A stretch of 34,334 nt of DNA from Arthrobacter crystallopoietes BAB-32. Lineage in GTDB: Bacteria > Actinomycetota > Actinomycetes > Actinomycetales > Micrococcaceae. The translations under genes were made by a program, and so were the position numbers. Below the pieces are notes generated by a model. It was not told the DNA's origin and did not search any database. It saw only the letters and a program-made list of their open reading frames with translations. Location: contig NZ_ANPE02000196.1 in NCBI RefSeq assembly GCF_000328305.2, forward strand, positions 1-34,334, read 5' to 3'. Below, piece after piece: positions 25,097 through 31,805 of this stretch. Within the stretch, counting starts at the first letter, position 1, and each line of letters opens with the position of its first letter.

Positions 25097-26044
25097 TCAG
25101 AGCTGGGACAGGCCTTCGCTGTCGAAGAAGCGGCCGGCCTGGTACACCATGGGCGATGCTTCGCTCACTTCCGCATGGCGTACCCGGCAGATGAAGATCG
25201 TGTGGGTTTTCGCCTGGAACCGCTCGCGGATCTCCGCCTCGAGCGCCGCGGAGGAGCCGTCGATCAGCGGCGAGCCGCTGGGCCCGGCGTGCCAGTCGAT
25301 CTCCGCGAACTTGTCGGCAGACTTCGAGGCGAAGGTGGCAACGGTGGATTTCTGCTGGTTGCTCAGGATGTTGATGCCCAGGTGGCTGGAGGCGAACAGG
25401 GCAGGATAGGTCGAGGAGGTTTTCTGGATGCAGACCATCACCAGCGGCGGCTCGAGCGAGACCGACGCGTAGGCGTTCACGGCCAGCCCCTTGGGCACGC
25501 CGCCTTCCTGCGTCGTCACGACGGTGACCCCGGTGACGAACTGCCGGTTGAAGGTCTTCATGATCTCCAGGTCCGGTTCCCCGGACAGGGAATCAACGAC
25601 GACGCCGGTGCCCGGTTCAGCGAGCGCGTCACCCAGGTGCCGGATGCCTAGGGAGTTCAGCAGTTCGCTGCTGTCCCACGTCACGGTTTCCTGCTTGATC
25701 CGTCCGCCGTCCAAGGTGACGAAATTGGAGCCGCGGGTCTGCACGCGCCGTCCGGTCGGCGGAACGCCCATAAACGGTGCAGTGTGCGTGCCGGTCGAGG
25801 TCCAGAAGATGGCGGCCTTGTCGCCGTCGACGACGACGGCATCCACGATGGTGGCCAGGTCCGGGAACGCTTCCCGGATTCCCAGAATTTCAGCCTGCAG
25901 CTGCTGCAGGCTGAGCGTCTTGCCGCTGGCCTTGCCGACCCGAAGGTAGTCCGGCGTCACGAGCGCTTCCAGTGCTTCAACCTCGCCCCGGTCCCAGGCG
26001 GCTGCCCACACGCTTGCTACTGCGGTATCAAAAGTCTGTTGCAT
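25097..26044 (-). CDS. NTF2/SnoaL-like domain fused to flavin reductase
   Basis: 315 residues. Residues 1 to about 140 form a SnoaL-like/NTF2 domain (AAAWDRGEVEALEALVTPDY, FPDLATIVDAVVVDGDKAA, GTHTAPFMGVPPTGRRV). From about 160 to the end lies a flavin reductase domain of the HpaC/RutF class (FNRQFVTGVTVVTT, NAYASVSLEPPLVMVCIQKTS, HLGINILSNQQ). The reductase would supply reduced flavin to the LLM monooxygenase encoded at 30673-31752. The ATG at 26044 is preferred over GTG 26068: a TTGACC-N18-TACGCT promoter ends 7 bases before it, giving a leaderless mRNA. The fused cyclase-like domain is unusual; it may isomerise the unstable oxygenation product or be structural. Confidence 0.85.
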   Translation of the reverse strand: MQQTFDTAVASVWAAAWDRGEVEALEALVTPDYLRVGKASGKTLSLQQLQAEILGIREAFPDLATIVDAVVVDGDKAAIFWTSTGTHTAPFMGVPPTGRRVQTRGSNFVTLDGGRIKQETVTWDSSELLNSLGIRHLGDALAEPGTGVVVDSLSGEPDLEIMKTFNRQFVTGVTVVTTQEGGVPKGLAVNAYASVSLEPPLVMVCIQKTSSTYPALFASSHLGINILSNQQKSTVATFASKSADKFAEIDWHAGPSGSPLIDGSSAALEAEIRERFQAKTHTIFICRVRHAEVSEASPMVYQAGRFFDSEGLSQL

Positions 26045-26051
26045 GGCAGAT

Positions 26052-26081
26052 AGCGTAAGCGGCATCACATGGAGAGGTCAA
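26052..26081 (-). promoter_or_regulatory. Promoter of the flavin reductase operon (leaderless)
   Basis: On the minus strand TTGACC (complement of 26076-26081), 18 bases, TACGCT (complement of 26052-26057), then 7 bases to ATG 26044. The predicted start coincides with the A of the ATG. The GntR promoter on the other strand has the same geometry. Confidence 0.55.
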
Positions 26082-26104
26082 CACTCAACTGGAAAAGCTT
26101 GAAA

Positions 26105-26133
26105 TTCCTGCAATTCAGGGGAAGTTGCAGGAA
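26105..26133. repeat. Inverted repeat in the GntR/flavin reductase divergent region
   Basis: 9-base perfect arms TTCCTGCAA (26105-26113) and TTGCAGGAA (26125-26133) with an 11-base spacer, centred between the two divergent promoters. A candidate operator for a dimeric regulator acting on both units. Confidence 0.5.
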
Positions 26134-26147
26134 ACTTTGCGCACTCC

Positions 26148-26190
26148 TTGACGGTTCTCATGTATGCAACCTAGGCTCTGTTGTATGCAA
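26148..26190 (+). promoter_or_regulatory. GntR gene promoter with direct-repeat operator
   Basis: TTGACG (26148-26153), 18 bases, TAGGCT (26172-26177), then 7 bases to ATG 26185. TGTATGCAA occurs at 26161-26169 and 26182-26190, 21 bases apart, either side of the -10. The second copy reads TTGTATGCAA and covers the predicted start. TTG-N4-CAA half-palindromes are common for GntR/FCD regulators, so autoregulation is likely. A weak MeqR2-like match (8 of 10) lies at 26149-26160. Confidence 0.5.
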
Positions 26191-26871
26191 GAGACGTTGG
26201 TCATAGCGCAGGGCAGCCAGCCGCCCGCCAAAGAGCTTTCACTGTTGGACAGGGTCCGGGCCCTGATCCTCGGCGGGGACTTCCCGCCCGGGGCTCCGGT
26301 GTCCGAGGTGTTCCTGTCCCAGGAGTTCGAGGTCAGCCGCACTCCCATCCGCGAAGCCCTCAAGCAGCTGCAGCACGAGGGGCTCGTCGAGATCCGTCCA
26401 AAGGTCGGTACGTTCGTCCGGGAACCCACCCGGCGCGAGATCGTCGAGCTGTTCCAGCTCAAGGAGGGCCTGGAAGGTCTGGCGGCCGGCCTGCTGGCCC
26501 GCCGCGGCAAGGTCCGCGAGATTTCCGTCCTCGAGCGGAACGTCGCAGAGTCGGATGAGGCGGCGGCGGAGCAGGATGCCGAACGCTACGCCGAACTCGT
26601 CCATGAATTCCACCGGACGATCATCACTGGAGCGGACAACAACAAACTGGTCGAGCACTATGAGCGGCTGATGAACCAGCTGGCCTACCACCGCCTGGTG
26701 CTGCGGACAGCAGAGCATCCCGGCCGGATCAGGGCCTCGACGGCTGAACACCGGACGGTCCTGGCCATGATCAAGGACAAGGACCATTTCGGCGCCGAAG
26801 CAGCCATGCGCAACCACGTCTACGCATCGTCCCGCGAAGTCCTGACGGACTCGCGGACCCGGAACGACTGA
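26185..26871 (+). CDS. GntR family regulator with FCD domain
   Basis: 228 residues from ATG 26185, a leaderless start; an in-frame ATG at 26164 would add 7 residues but lies upstream of the predicted transcription start. The winged helix has LLDRVRALILGGDFPPG and SRTPIREALKQLQHEGLVEI. The C-terminal FCD ligand domain has LFQLKEGLEGLAAGLLARRG, FHRTIITGADNNKLVEHY and EHRTVLAMIKDKD, with the Asp/His metal-ligand pattern of the family. Such regulators sense organic acids and usually repress the adjacent catabolic genes. It diverges from the flavin reductase operon and precedes the LLM operon, so it probably controls both. Confidence 0.87.
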   Translation: MQETLVIAQGSQPPAKELSLLDRVRALILGGDFPPGAPVSEVFLSQEFEVSRTPIREALKQLQHEGLVEIRPKVGTFVREPTRREIVELFQLKEGLEGLAAGLLARRGKVREISVLERNVAESDEAAAEQDAERYAELVHEFHRTIITGADNNKLVEHYERLMNQLAYHRLVLRTAEHPGRIRASTAEHRTVLAMIKDKDHFGAEAAMRNHVYASSREVLTDSRTRND

Positions 26872-26942
26872 TCCCTGCCGAAAGAACCATCTGAGCACAG
26901 GATGCTCTGGGCCCCCCACCTCGGACTCGAGCACAAAAGCCC

Positions 26943-27617
26943 ATGGGCAGCCTTGAGCTGTTCTCCAAGAAAGTGAAGCCCCTTTTGACTAACAGCACTA
27001 CTGCCGGCTCCGCGGAAGGCGCAGCCGGCATCCGGAAAATCGTCTACTACCAAGAGGAAATCCTGCTGGAGAACGGCACCCAGCCGCCGGTACCGGCCCT
27101 GCGGGCCACCGCAGCAGCGGTGATCCCCAACCCCTGGATCGGCACGGCGCCGGACAAGGACTTGGCCGAGGAGTCCCGGACCGTGGCCCCGCCGATCGCG
27201 CAGATCCTGACCGACCGCCTGATCGAAGGCCTTGGCGGAGCCGATCGGATCGAAGCGTTCGGCAAGGCGGCCATCGTCGGAACGGCCGGCGAAATCGAGC
27301 ATGCCGGCGCCCTGATCCACACACCTTACTTCGGCAACCTGGTCCGCGAGTTCCTGGAAGGTTCGTCGATCATCTGCTTTGCCGACGACCGCGCCGAGGC
27401 CGGCCAGCCGCTCGTCGTGCCGATGTGGCACAAGACCGAGGCCGCCACCCGCAGCCACTACCAGACCATCACAGCCCGGATTTCCGACGGCCCCCGGCCG
27501 GACGAGATCGTCGTGGTCGCCGCCGCCTCAACCGGCCCCCGGCCGCATGCCAGGATTGGCGACCGCACCACTGATCCCGCCGTAACCTCACGCATCCTCG
27601 AAGGAGCCTCCGCATGA
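26943..27617 (+). CDS. DUF1185 (AA_synth) family protein A
   Basis: 224 residues. The core from GIRKIVYYQEEILLENG onward aligns by eye with the next gene product: both have NPW early, AFGKAAIVG or AYGKAAIVG, GEIEHAGALIH or GEIEHGSALIH, and RSHYQ or RSHHQ late. DUF1185 (PF06684, 'amino acid synthesis' family) has known structures (Bordetella BB2672, Silicibacter SPO0826) but no proven activity. It carries an extra N-terminal 28 residues over its partner, and the start at 26943 has no clear ribosome binding site. It ends in an ATGA overlap with protein B. A heteromeric enzyme acting on a ring-opened intermediate is my guess only. Confidence 0.75.
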   Translation: MGSLELFSKKVKPLLTNSTTAGSAEGAAGIRKIVYYQEEILLENGTQPPVPALRATAAAVIPNPWIGTAPDKDLAEESRTVAPPIAQILTDRLIEGLGGADRIEAFGKAAIVGTAGEIEHAGALIHTPYFGNLVREFLEGSSIICFADDRAEAGQPLVVPMWHKTEAATRSHYQTITARISDGPRPDEIVVVAAASTGPRPHARIGDRTTDPAVTSRILEGASA

Positions 27618-28165
27618 ACGTCCGCAAGATCGTCACCCTCGTCGAAGAGACCCTGACCGAGGGCGGCCGCCCGGTCGAACCCAACGCCCGTGTCGCCGTG
27701 GTCGCCGCCGTCATCGAGAACCCGTGGCGCGGCCAGGGCTTCGTCGAAGACCTCACCGCCGGCATCGACGAAGCAGCCTCCCGGGTCGGGGAAGTCCTCG
27801 CACCGCGCGTGGTCAAGGCCCTTGGCGGCACGGTCGAAGCCTACGGCAAGGCCGCCATTGTCGGCTTGGACGGCGAAATCGAGCACGGCTCCGCGCTGAT
27901 CCACACGCTCAAGTTCGGCGACCACTTCCGCAACGCGGCGAATGCCACCACGCTGCTCCCCGCCGTCGAGAAGCGCGGTCCCGCGGGCGTCACGTTCGAC
28001 ATCCCCCTGAAGCACGTCACGGACGCGACCATCCGCTCGCACCACCAGAGCATCGAGGTCCGGCTGGCCGATGCCCCGCACCCGGGCGAGATCGTCATCG
28101 CGCTGGCAGCAGCTTCGCAGGGCCGTCCGCAGCAGCGCCTGGCACCGCTGTCGACCGAACAGTAA
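27614..28165 (+). CDS. DUF1185 (AA_synth) family protein B
   Basis: 183 residues, paralogous to the preceding protein. Landmarks: NVRKIVTLVEETLTEGG, VIENPW, GGTVEAYGKAAIVG, GEIEHGSALIHTLKFGDHF and IRSHHQSIEVRLADAPHPGEI. AAGGAG (27601-27606) lies within the end of the upstream gene, and the start overlaps its stop by 4 bases. Tight coupling points to a stoichiometric complex. The conserved Lys (GKAAIVG), Glu/His (EIEH) and His pair (RSHHQ) could form an active site. No function is established for the family. Confidence 0.78.
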   Translation: MNVRKIVTLVEETLTEGGRPVEPNARVAVVAAVIENPWRGQGFVEDLTAGIDEAASRVGEVLAPRVVKALGGTVEAYGKAAIVGLDGEIEHGSALIHTLKFGDHFRNAANATTLLPAVEKRGPAGVTFDIPLKHVTDATIRSHHQSIEVRLADAPHPGEIVIALAAASQGRPQQRLAPLSTEQ

Positions 28166-28178
28166 CGGGTTGGACCGG

Positions 28179-28931
28179 ATGGAACGGAAACTGCCGATCG
28201 TCCTGCTGCACGGCGTCGGGCTGGACAGCAGCATGTGGGACCTGTTCCGGGCGGAACTGGGCCGGCTTACCGACCGGGAAATCCTGGCCCTGGACCTGCC
28301 CGGCCACGGCGGCCAGCCGCCGCTGACGGAAGCCGTCTCCCTCGCGGATTTGGCTAACGACGTCGCTGCCCGGCTTCCGGGGCGCGCGCACCTTGTCGGG
28401 TTCTCGCTCGGGGCCCTGATCGCGCAGCATCTGGCCAGGTACCGCCCGGAGCTCGTGGCGAGCCTGACCAGCGTCAGCTCGGTGTGCCTTCGGACACCGC
28501 AGGAGGCTGCCTCCGTCTCCGCCCGGCTGGAAAATGCCAGCGCAGACTTTCCGGGCAGCGTCGAGGCCTCCCTTGAACGCTGGTTCCCGGCCGAGGCGGG
28601 AACGGATTCCGCCACGGTTGCCGGCGTGCGCCAAACCCTGCTGGCCAACAACCAGGAATCCTACCTGCACGCCTACCGGGTCTTCGCCACGGCCGACGCC
28701 GGGATCGGCGCAGAGCTGGGAGGTATCACCGCTCCCTCGCTGGCCGTGACCGGGGATCTGGACCCCGGCTCGACTCCCGATATGACCCGCCGCTTGGGCG
28801 AGGCGATCGCCGGGGCGCGCACCGCCGTCGTACCGGAGACCCGGCACATGCTGCCGGTGGAACGACCGGCGGAGCTGGCCCGCATCATCACCGAATTCAT
28901 CGAAGAACCGAGGCGAAACACCCATGACTAG
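28179..28931 (+). CDS. Alpha/beta hydrolase (enol-lactonase / RutD / formamide hydrolase-like)
   Basis: 250 residues from ATG 28179; the frame is open further upstream, inside the DUF1185 gene, and a TTG at 28170 is an alternative. Oxyanion region LLHGVGLDSSMW, nucleophile elbow VGFSLGALIA (Ser), Asp in VTGDLDPGSTP and His in PETRHMLPVERP give a full triad. The HGVGLDSSMW opening resembles 3-oxoadipate enol-lactonases, RutD and the N-formylmaleamate deformylase type. It would hydrolyse a lactone, enamine or N-formyl group produced by ring opening. The last 8 bases overlap the aldehyde dehydrogenase start. Confidence 0.83.
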   Translation: MERKLPIVLLHGVGLDSSMWDLFRAELGRLTDREILALDLPGHGGQPPLTEAVSLADLANDVAARLPGRAHLVGFSLGALIAQHLARYRPELVASLTSVSSVCLRTPQEAASVSARLENASADFPGSVEASLERWFPAEAGTDSATVAGVRQTLLANNQESYLHAYRVFATADAGIGAELGGITAPSLAVTGDLDPGSTPDMTRRLGEAIAGARTAVVPETRHMLPVERPAELARIITEFIEEPRRNTHD

Positions 28932-30402
28932 GCAATACGACCACTTCATCGACGGCAAGTGGGTCGCTCCGGCGGAGGGCGCCTACTTCGAGAGCACCAA
29001 CCCGGCCACGCTCGAAGTGCTCTACCAGGCGGCCCGGGGCAGCAAGGCGGATGTGGATGCGGCAGTGGACGCGGCCCGCAGCGCCTTCGAGAACCCGCTG
29101 TGGCGCGACCTGAGCCAGACCAAGCGCGGGCACCTGCTGCGCAGGCTCGGCGACCTGGTCGGCGAGCATGCCGACGAGCTGGCGCGGATGGAGACGGAGG
29201 ACAACGGCAAGCTGTTGCGCGAGATGCGCGGCCAGCTGGCCACACTGCCCGAGTACCTCTATTACTACGCGGGCCTGGCCGACAAGGTGCAGGGCAGCCA
29301 GGTTCCCACCATGAACCCGGCCATCCTGAACTACACACAGCGTGAACCGCTGGGTGTAGTTGGGGCTATCACTCCGTGGAATTCGCCGCTGACGCTGACC
29401 ACCTCCAAGCTGGCGCCGGCCTTGGCCGCCGGCAACACCATCGTGATCAAGCCGTCCGAATACACCTCACGGACTATCCTCCGGTTCGCAGAATTGACGG
29501 TCGAAGCGGGCTTCCCCGACGGGGTCGTCAACGTGGTGACCGGTATGGGCGCCGAAGCCGGCGCCGCCCTGGTGGACCACCCGGACATCGCCAAGATTTC
29601 CTTCACCGGGTCCACCGCCACCGGCTCGGCCATCGCCGCATCCGCCGCCTCCCGTTTCATCGGCTGCACCCTGGAGCTGGGCGGCAAGAGCCCCAACATC
29701 GTCTTCGAGGACGCCAATATCGCGAATGCCGCGATGGGCGTCGTGGCCGGCATCTTCGCGGCTGCAGGCCAAACCTGCATCGCCGGCAGCCGGGTCTTCG
29801 CACACCGCTCCGTCTACGACGAACTGCTGGAGAAGGTCGCCGAACGGGCCAAGAGAATCGTCATCGGCAACCCGATCGAGGACACCACCGAGCTCGGTCC
29901 GCTAGCTTTTGCGGCGCAGCAGGAGAAAGTCGGTTCCTACGTGGAGCTCGGCGTATCCGAGGGAGCCAAGGTCCTCACCGGCGGCGGCAGGCCCGACGTG
30001 GAGCTGCCCGGCTACTTCTACGCGCCGACGGTCCTGACCGGCGTTGACAACTCCATGCGCGTGGTGCGCGAGGAGATTTTCGGTCCGGTCGCGGCCATCA
30101 TGCCGTTCGATACCGAGGAGGAAGTCCTGCGGCTCGCCAACGACACCCAGTACGGGCTGGCCGCGGGCGTCTGGACGCAGAATCTGGCCCGTGCCCACCG
30201 GATGAGCCGGCGGCTGGAGGCCGGCACTGTCTGGGTCAACACCTACCGGGCGATGTCCCCGATGTCCCCGCGCCAGGGGTTCAAGAACAGCGGTGTGGGC
30301 ATCGAACACGGCCTGGAGTCGATGCACGAGTACACCCGCCTGAAGAGCATCTGGATCAACACCGACGAGGGCCCCGTCGCGGACCCGTTCGTCATGCGCT
30401 GA
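28924..30402 (+). CDS. NAD(P)+-dependent aldehyde dehydrogenase
   Basis: 492 residues, a full-length ALDH. Cofactor segment GAITPWNSPLTLTTSKLAPA with KPSEYT, catalytic Glu251 in LELGGKSPN, catalytic Cys285 in GQTCIAGSR, and the late EEIFGPVAAIMPF. It oxidises a semialdehyde or aldehyde to an acid. In pyridine and trigonelline degradation an ALDH (PyrB, TgnC) acts directly after the flavin-dependent ring opening, and in the 4-hydroxyphenylacetate pathway the same class acts on a muconate semialdehyde. Its place between the hydrolase and tautomerase genes fits either. The specific substrate is unknown. Confidence 0.9.
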   Translation: MTRQYDHFIDGKWVAPAEGAYFESTNPATLEVLYQAARGSKADVDAAVDAARSAFENPLWRDLSQTKRGHLLRRLGDLVGEHADELARMETEDNGKLLREMRGQLATLPEYLYYYAGLADKVQGSQVPTMNPAILNYTQREPLGVVGAITPWNSPLTLTTSKLAPALAAGNTIVIKPSEYTSRTILRFAELTVEAGFPDGVVNVVTGMGAEAGAALVDHPDIAKISFTGSTATGSAIAASAASRFIGCTLELGGKSPNIVFEDANIANAAMGVVAGIFAAAGQTCIAGSRVFAHRSVYDELLEKVAERAKRIVIGNPIEDTTELGPLAFAAQQEKVGSYVELGVSEGAKVLTGGGRPDVELPGYFYAPTVLTGVDNSMRVVREEIFGPVAAIMPFDTEEEVLRLANDTQYGLAAGVWTQNLARAHRMSRRLEAGTVWVNTYRAMSPMSPRQGFKNSGVGIEHGLESMHEYTRLKSIWINTDEGPVADPFVMR

Positions 30403-30414
30403 TAGGAGCCTTGC

Positions 30415-30660
30415 ATGCCATTGATCGACGTATCCATTGCCGAGGGCCGCTCCCCCGAACAGCTACGGGGGCTGGTGGCGGCCCTGCACCGGGCTGCCGA
30501 GGAGTCCGTCGGCGCCCTGCCGGAGAACACCACGGTGATCATCCGCGAGGTCCCCGCCACCCACTGGTCCAAGGCCAACCAGACCATCGCCGAGCGCCAA
30601 GCCGCAGCCCCGGCAGCTCAGTTCACGCAAGAGGCGCCGGTCGAAACCGCCGCAGAATAA
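30415..30660 (+). CDS. 4-oxalocrotonate tautomerase family protein
   Basis: 81 residues; Pro2 becomes the catalytic N-terminal Pro1 after Met removal (MPLIDVSIAEGRSPEQL). The core ends near residue 63; the remaining Ala/Gln/Glu-rich tail is longer than in the usual 62-residue enzyme. AGGAG lies 6 bases upstream of the start. These enzymes interconvert enol and keto forms of ring-cleavage acids. It lies directly before the LLM monooxygenase gene. Confidence 0.83.
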   Translation: MPLIDVSIAEGRSPEQLRGLVAALHRAAEESVGALPENTTVIIREVPATHWSKANQTIAERQAAAPAAQFTQEAPVETAAE

Positions 30661-30672
30661 AAGGAGTCACTA

Positions 30673-31752
30673 ATGCGCTTTTCCCTCTTCGTCCACATGG
30701 AGCGCTGGGACGAGAGCGTCTCCCACCGCGAATGCTTCGAGAACCTGACGGAACTGGCCCTCATGGCGGAGGCCGGAGGCTTCAGCACCGTCTGGATCGG
30801 CGAGCACCACGCGATGGAGTACACCATCTCGCCCAGCCCCATGCCCCAGCTCGCCTACCTGGCAGCACGCACGTCCCGCATCCGCCTGGGTGCCGGAACG
30901 ATCATCGCACCCTTCTGGAACCCGCTTCGTGTGGCCGGCGAGACAGCGCTCCTGGACGTCATCAGCAACGGCCGGATGGAAGTGGGACTGGCGCGCGGCG
31001 CCTACCAGTTCGAGTTTGACCGCCTCATGGGCGGCATGTCCGCGGTCGACGGCGGAAAGCACCTGCGCGAGCTGGTGCCGGCCGTGCGCGCGCTGTGGGA
31101 AGGCGACTACGCCCACGACGGCGAAATCTGGCAGTTCCCCACCTCGACCAGCGTTCCCAAGCCCATCCAGAAGCCGACACCGCCCATGTGGGTCGCCGCC
31201 CGGGACATCTCCTCGCATGAGTTCGCCGTCGCCAACGGCTGCAACGTGATGGTGACTCCGCTGATGAAGGGCGACGAAGAGGTCGCGGACCTTGCGGGCA
31301 AATTCGACAGTGCGGTAGCAAAAAACAGCGCAAACAACCCCGGCGCCCCCCGCCCGGACCTCATGGTCCTCCGTCACACCCATGTCCACGACACCGACGA
31401 TCCCGAGGGATGGCGCCGCCCGGCCGAGGGCATCCAAAAGTTCTACCGGACGTTTGATGCCTGGTTCGGAAACAAGACGGTTCCGAAGAACGGCTTCCTC
31501 GAGCCCAGCCCGGTCGAGAAGTTCGAGGGGCGGCCGGAGTTCACGCCGGAGTCCCTGCATAAGACAGCGATGATCGGAACGCCCGATGAAATTATCGAGC
31601 GCCTGCGCCACTACGAGGCACTCGGCGTCACCGAGTTCAGCCTCTGGTCCGACAACAGTCTGACCCATGAGGAGAAGAAGCGTTCCCTGGAGCTCTTCAT
31701 CGAGCATGTCGTGCCGGCCTTCCAGAAACAGCCCGCATCCGCGGCACGTTGA
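30673..31752 (+). CDS. LLM-class flavin-dependent monooxygenase (two-component)
   Basis: 359 residues with the luciferase-like TIM barrel: RFSLFVHMERWD at the start, GFSTVWIGEHHAMEYTISPSP, SRIRLGAGTIIAPFWNPLRVA, then NGRMEVGLARGAYQFEFDRL, and TPPMWVAARD later. These segments form the flavin and substrate pocket in RutA, PyrA and alkanal monooxygenases. It needs reduced FMN from a partner, here most likely the NTF2-fused flavin reductase transcribed from the divergent operon. I infer that it performs the oxygenation that opens the pathway substrate ring. AAAGGAG lies 6 bases before ATG. It is the last gene of the plus-strand operon, closed by a strong hairpin. Confidence 0.87.
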   Translation: MRFSLFVHMERWDESVSHRECFENLTELALMAEAGGFSTVWIGEHHAMEYTISPSPMPQLAYLAARTSRIRLGAGTIIAPFWNPLRVAGETALLDVISNGRMEVGLARGAYQFEFDRLMGGMSAVDGGKHLRELVPAVRALWEGDYAHDGEIWQFPTSTSVPKPIQKPTPPMWVAARDISSHEFAVANGCNVMVTPLMKGDEEVADLAGKFDSAVAKNSANNPGAPRPDLMVLRHTHVHDTDDPEGWRRPAEGIQKFYRTFDAWFGNKTVPKNGFLEPSPVEKFEGRPEFTPESLHKTAMIGTPDEIIERLRHYEALGVTEFSLWSDNSLTHEEKKRSLELFIEHVVPAFQKQPASAAR

Positions 31753-31760
31753 ACCTAGCG

Positions 31761-31805
31761 AAAGCCCCCGCCAGAACCTGTCAATCAGGCCATGGCGGGG
31801 GCTTT
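31761..31805. terminator. Bidirectional terminator overlapping the GH65 stop
   Basis: 13-base perfect arms AAAGCCCCCGCCA (31761-31773) and TGGCGGGGGCTTT (31793-31805), 19-base loop. The right arm encodes the last residues of the GH65 protein and the loop holds its stop codon (31785-31787). It serves the convergent LLM operon and possibly GH65. Confidence 0.78.

Noticed and set aside
26893-26907. Small hairpin GAGCA-N5-TGCTC between the GntR and DUF1185 genes
   Set aside because: Arms are only 5 bases; too weak to call a terminator or operator.
21293-31752. A true rut operon for uracil
   Set aside because: Gene order differs, RutE and a RutG-type NCS2 permease are missing, and ALDH, DUF1185 and tautomerase genes are present instead.
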